NCBI GenBank assembly: GCA_903970575.1
Contig: CAJCJC010000472.1
Span: forward strand, 1 to 6,719
Length of the DNA stretch: 6,719 nucleotides
Source: Alphaproteobacteria bacterium
Lineage (GTDB): Bacteria > Pseudomonadota > Alphaproteobacteria > BOG-932 > Roseiterribacteraceae
Reading direction: 5' to 3'
The notes under the pieces were generated by a model. That model searched no databases and was not told where the DNA came from. It saw nothing but the letters and a program-made list of their open reading frames with translations. Made by a program: the position numbers and the translations under genes. Positions 5,321 through 6,719 of this stretch are shown here, one piece after another. Positions within the stretch are counted from its first letter, which is position 1; every line of letters starts with the position of its first letter.

Positions 5321-6193
5321 ATGACCGAGACAGGCCGCGCCAATGTCCGCCGGACCTATGTCGAGACGCGCTTCGGGCAGCTTCATCTGCGCATCGCCCA
5401 GCCGGCCGCCGCGAGCCGCCCGGCGCTGATCTGCTTTCACATGAGCCCGATGAGCGGGCGCATTTATGAAAATTTCCTGGCGAAGATCGGAACGGACCGC
5501 GTCGCCATCGCCGCGGACACGCCGGGATTCGGCATGTCCGACGCGCCGCCGGCGCCACCGGAAATCGCCGACTACGCCGGCGCCATGTGGGACGCGCTGG
5601 ATGCGCTGGGCGTTTCCGGCCCGATCGACGCGATGGGGTACCATACCGGTTCAAAGGTCGCGATCGAGCTTGCGTTGGCGCGGCCGGACCGGGCGCGGCG
5701 CCTCATCCTGATCGCGGCGCCGATCATGACTGAGGCCGAGCGGGCGGCGATGCGCGAACATTACGCCGAGACAGCGCCGACTTTGGACGGCAGCCATCTG
5801 GCCGCGCTGTGGCGCAGCTTCGTCCATTACAATCTGAGCCCGAGCCTGCCCTTGGAGCAGGTGGCGGACGCGTTTCCGGACATGCTGTCGGGCCGGAACA
5901 TCGCGTGGTGGGGGCATAGAGCGGCGTTCAATCATTATCTCGACCAACGCCTGCCCCTTGTTCCGCAGCCGGTGCTGGTCTTCAACCCCGGCGACGATCT
6001 GTGGGATTACACCAAACGCGCGGGACCGTTCTTGAAGAATGGCGAGATCGTCGACCTGCCCTGCTGGGGACACGGGTTTTTGGATGGCTTCACCGCCGAC
6101 GCGGCTGCGCTTGCCCGGAGTTTCCTCGACGCGCCCGACGAGGCCCCATTCGGCGGGGTCTCGGTTCCTGAAAGCGCAAGGGGTTCGGGGTAA
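5321..6193 (+). CDS. Alpha/beta hydrolase with histidine at the nucleophile position
   Basis: This 290-residue single-domain alpha/beta-hydrolase has H40-M-S-P-M-S-G (oxyanion-hole loop), D66-T-P-G-F-G-M-S-D, the elbow G106-Y-H108-T-G110, a cap with L155-D-G-S-H-L, N-P-G-D225-D226 as the acid loop and W-G-H251-G as the terminal His. Acid and His are in place, but the nucleophile serine of G-x-S-x-G is replaced by His. It closely resembles domain 1 of the double hydrolase in the oxyanion loop, elbow and cap, so both come from one lineage. Activity could be hydrolytic by another route, lyase-like, or lost. The length is normal for one domain and there is no signal peptide. GAGG at 5312-5315 lies five bases before the ATG. 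It is transcribed alone, divergently from the methyltransferase and convergently with the second small-protein gene. Confidence 0.88.
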   Translation: MTETGRANVRRTYVETRFGQLHLRIAQPAAASRPALICFHMSPMSGRIYENFLAKIGTDRVAIAADTPGFGMSDAPPAPPEIADYAGAMWDALDALGVSGPIDAMGYHTGSKVAIELALARPDRARRLILIAAPIMTEAERAAMREHYAETAPTLDGSHLAALWRSFVHYNLSPSLPLEQVADAFPDMLSGRNIAWWGHRAAFNHYLDQRLPLVPQPVLVFNPGDDLWDYTKRAGPFLKNGEIVDLPCWGHGFLDGFTADAAALARSFLDAPDEAPFGGVSVPESARGSG

Positions 6194-6206
6194 CGCCGCC
6201 CGAACC
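6182..6206. terminator. Hairpin between convergent genes, possible bidirectional terminator
   Basis: GGTTCGGG (6182-6189) and CCCGAACC (6199-6206) form a perfect 8-bp stem with a 9-base loop. The loop contains the hydrolase TAA stop, and the stem ends directly before the stop of the opposing small-protein gene (6207-6209). Position and symmetry fit a shared terminator for both strands; there is no T run on either side, so intrinsic termination would be weak. Confidence 0.5.
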
Positions 6207-6575
6207 TTAGGCGCCGCTGTCCGCCAGTTCCTTTTGCAGCGCCTCATAATCCGCGGAGGCCTTTTGCTGTTCGAGTTCTTCCAGCTCGTTCTGCAGAATC
6301 ATCAGCACGCGGGCGATATACTCCTGCCGGATGGCGGCCCGTTCCTGCTTGGCCTGTTCGTCAGGGCGCCATTCATCGATTTCGAGGGCCGACAGCAGGC
6401 CCTTGGAGGATAGGATGCGTTCGACCGTGTCGAGGCGCTCTCGCGTCACGGATAATTCGCCGGCGATCGCCATGGTGATAGCGAGCAGCTTGTCCACCGC
6501 CGGATCGTCGAAGAAATAGGGCCGGCGGCCCTTGGCCTTGGCGGTCGAGGCGAACAGGTTGCGTTCCGATGCCAT
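6207..6575 (-). CDS. Small conserved helical protein, paralogue 2 (unknown function)
   Basis: This 122-residue protein is a paralogue of the one at 3785-4102. Both have 14 residues before K-G-[KR]-R-P, then F-x-D-P-A-x-D-K-L-L, G-E-L-S-V-T-R-x-R-L-D-T-V-E, E-I-D-x-[YW]-R-P and a charged, probably helical tail. This copy carries about 22 extra residues at the C-terminus, rich in Gln, Glu and Lys, that could extend a coiled coil. I chose the ATG at 6573-6575 because it gives the same N-terminal length as the paralogue; a TTG at 6585-6587 in the same frame would add four residues and overlap the upstream stop, but its only GGAAG lies two bases away. No catalytic, membrane or export signal is seen. 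It follows the gene ending at 6584 by eight bases, so the two are almost surely co-transcribed and probably work together. The function is unknown. Confidence 0.82.
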   Translation of the reverse strand: MASERNLFASTAKAKGRRPYFFDDPAVDKLLAITMAIAGELSVTRERLDTVERILSSKGLLSALEIDEWRPDEQAKQERAAIRQEYIARVLMILQNELEELEQQKASADYEALQKELADSGA

Positions 6576-6583
6576 GACGCCGC

Positions 6584-6719
6584 TCAACGCTTCCAGCCGC
6601 CAAAGCCGTACCAGCCCGCGCCGCGGCCGAAATCCTTGCCTTTGACGGTCGCTGTCGCGCCCGCGAAATCGGGCTCCAGCACCGGCGGGAAGCGCGTTTC
6701 GAAAATGTCGTCGCGCGCG
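6584..6719 (-). CDS. C-terminal fragment of an unrecognised protein, cut by the window edge
   Basis: On the minus strand a frame is open from the window edge to a TGA at 6584-6586 and encodes about 44 residues. The end reads F-E-T-R-F-P-P-V-L-E-P-D-F, then V-K-G-K-D-F-G-R-G, and finishes G-W-Y-G-F-G-G-W-K-R. It is too short to be sure from the window alone. Support comes from the tight spacing (eight bases) to the small-protein gene downstream, which otherwise would have no promoter space, and from plausible protein composition. I do not recognise the family. By analogy with the other small-protein gene, which follows an enzyme gene, an enzyme is a reasonable guess but only that. Confidence 0.6.
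   Translation of the reverse strand, partial: ARDDIFETRFPPVLEPDFAGATATVKGKDFGRGAGWYGFGGWKR

Noticed and set aside
4362..5324. Open frame of 320 codons on the plus strand
   Set aside because: Antisense to the methyltransferase, whose motifs are unmistakable. The frame shows no domain and would run across the divergent promoter into the hydrolase start.
5256..5654. 133-codon N-terminal extension of the methyltransferase frame
   Set aside because: The extension is Arg/Pro/Ser-rich antisense of the hydrolase gene. The AGGAGG and TATAAT at 5261-5292 mark a start at 5255.
5651..6247. 198-codon minus-strand frame opposite the hydrolase
   Set aside because: Antisense shadow that would also cross the convergent hairpin at 6182-6206; no motif.
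6576..6587. TTG start for the second small protein, overlapping the upstream stop
   Set aside because: Possible, but the ATG at 6573-6575 gives the same 14-residue lead as the paralogue, and the GGAAG before the TTG is too close to serve as a ribosome site.
1..6719. Search for CRISPR repeats, insertion-sequence ends, tRNA genes and attachment sites
   Set aside because: No regularly spaced repeats, transposase motifs, terminal inverted repeats or tRNA-like cloverleaf were seen by eye.

Overview
The window is compact, GC-rich DNA with almost no non-coding space. Codon use with strong G/C preference at third positions, Shine-Dalgarno sites of the AGGAGG type, and the overall style of the proteins suggest an alphaproteobacterium. 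This is an inference from composition and protein flavour; no rRNA or other marker gene is present. I see no tRNA, CRISPR, insertion sequence or phage gene.

Layout, left to right: (1) the 3' end of a flavoprotein of the fumarate-reductase/FAD_binding_2 type on the plus strand; (2) a two-domain cupin protein on the minus strand, whose stop codon directly abuts the flavoprotein stop; (3) a 183-base AT-richer divergent promoter region; (4) a plus-strand operon of a six-helix membrane protein, a 552-residue protein made of two fused alpha/beta-hydrolase domains (ATGA overlap with the membrane gene), and a 105-residue protein of unknown function; (5) a convergent class I SAM-dependent methyltransferase on the minus strand; (6) a 65-base divergent promoter region; (7) a single-domain alpha/beta hydrolase on the plus strand; (8) convergent to it, a 122-residue paralogue of the 105-residue protein; (9) upstream of that on the minus strand and nearly touching it, the last 44 codons of an unrecognised gene that runs off the window.

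The set looks like an accessory small-molecule catabolic or modification cluster (flavin oxidoreductase, cupin, hydrolases, methyltransferase, small membrane protein). The substrate cannot be told from the sequence. Two things stand out. First, the hydrolase domain of gene 7 and the first domain of the fused protein both carry histidine where the nucleophilic serine of the elbow should be (G-Y-H-T-G and G-L-H-T-G), and they share a cap motif D-G-x-H-L, so they form one unusual lineage. The second fused domain keeps a serine but lacks a recognisable terminal histidine. Second, the two small proteins align without gaps over 86 residues (43 identities by hand count), and each lies immediately downstream of a larger gene on its strand. 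They look like members of one uncharacterised partner or accessory family. The most interesting reading of the window is therefore a cluster that pairs catalytically altered alpha/beta-hydrolase folds with a small conserved helical protein family.
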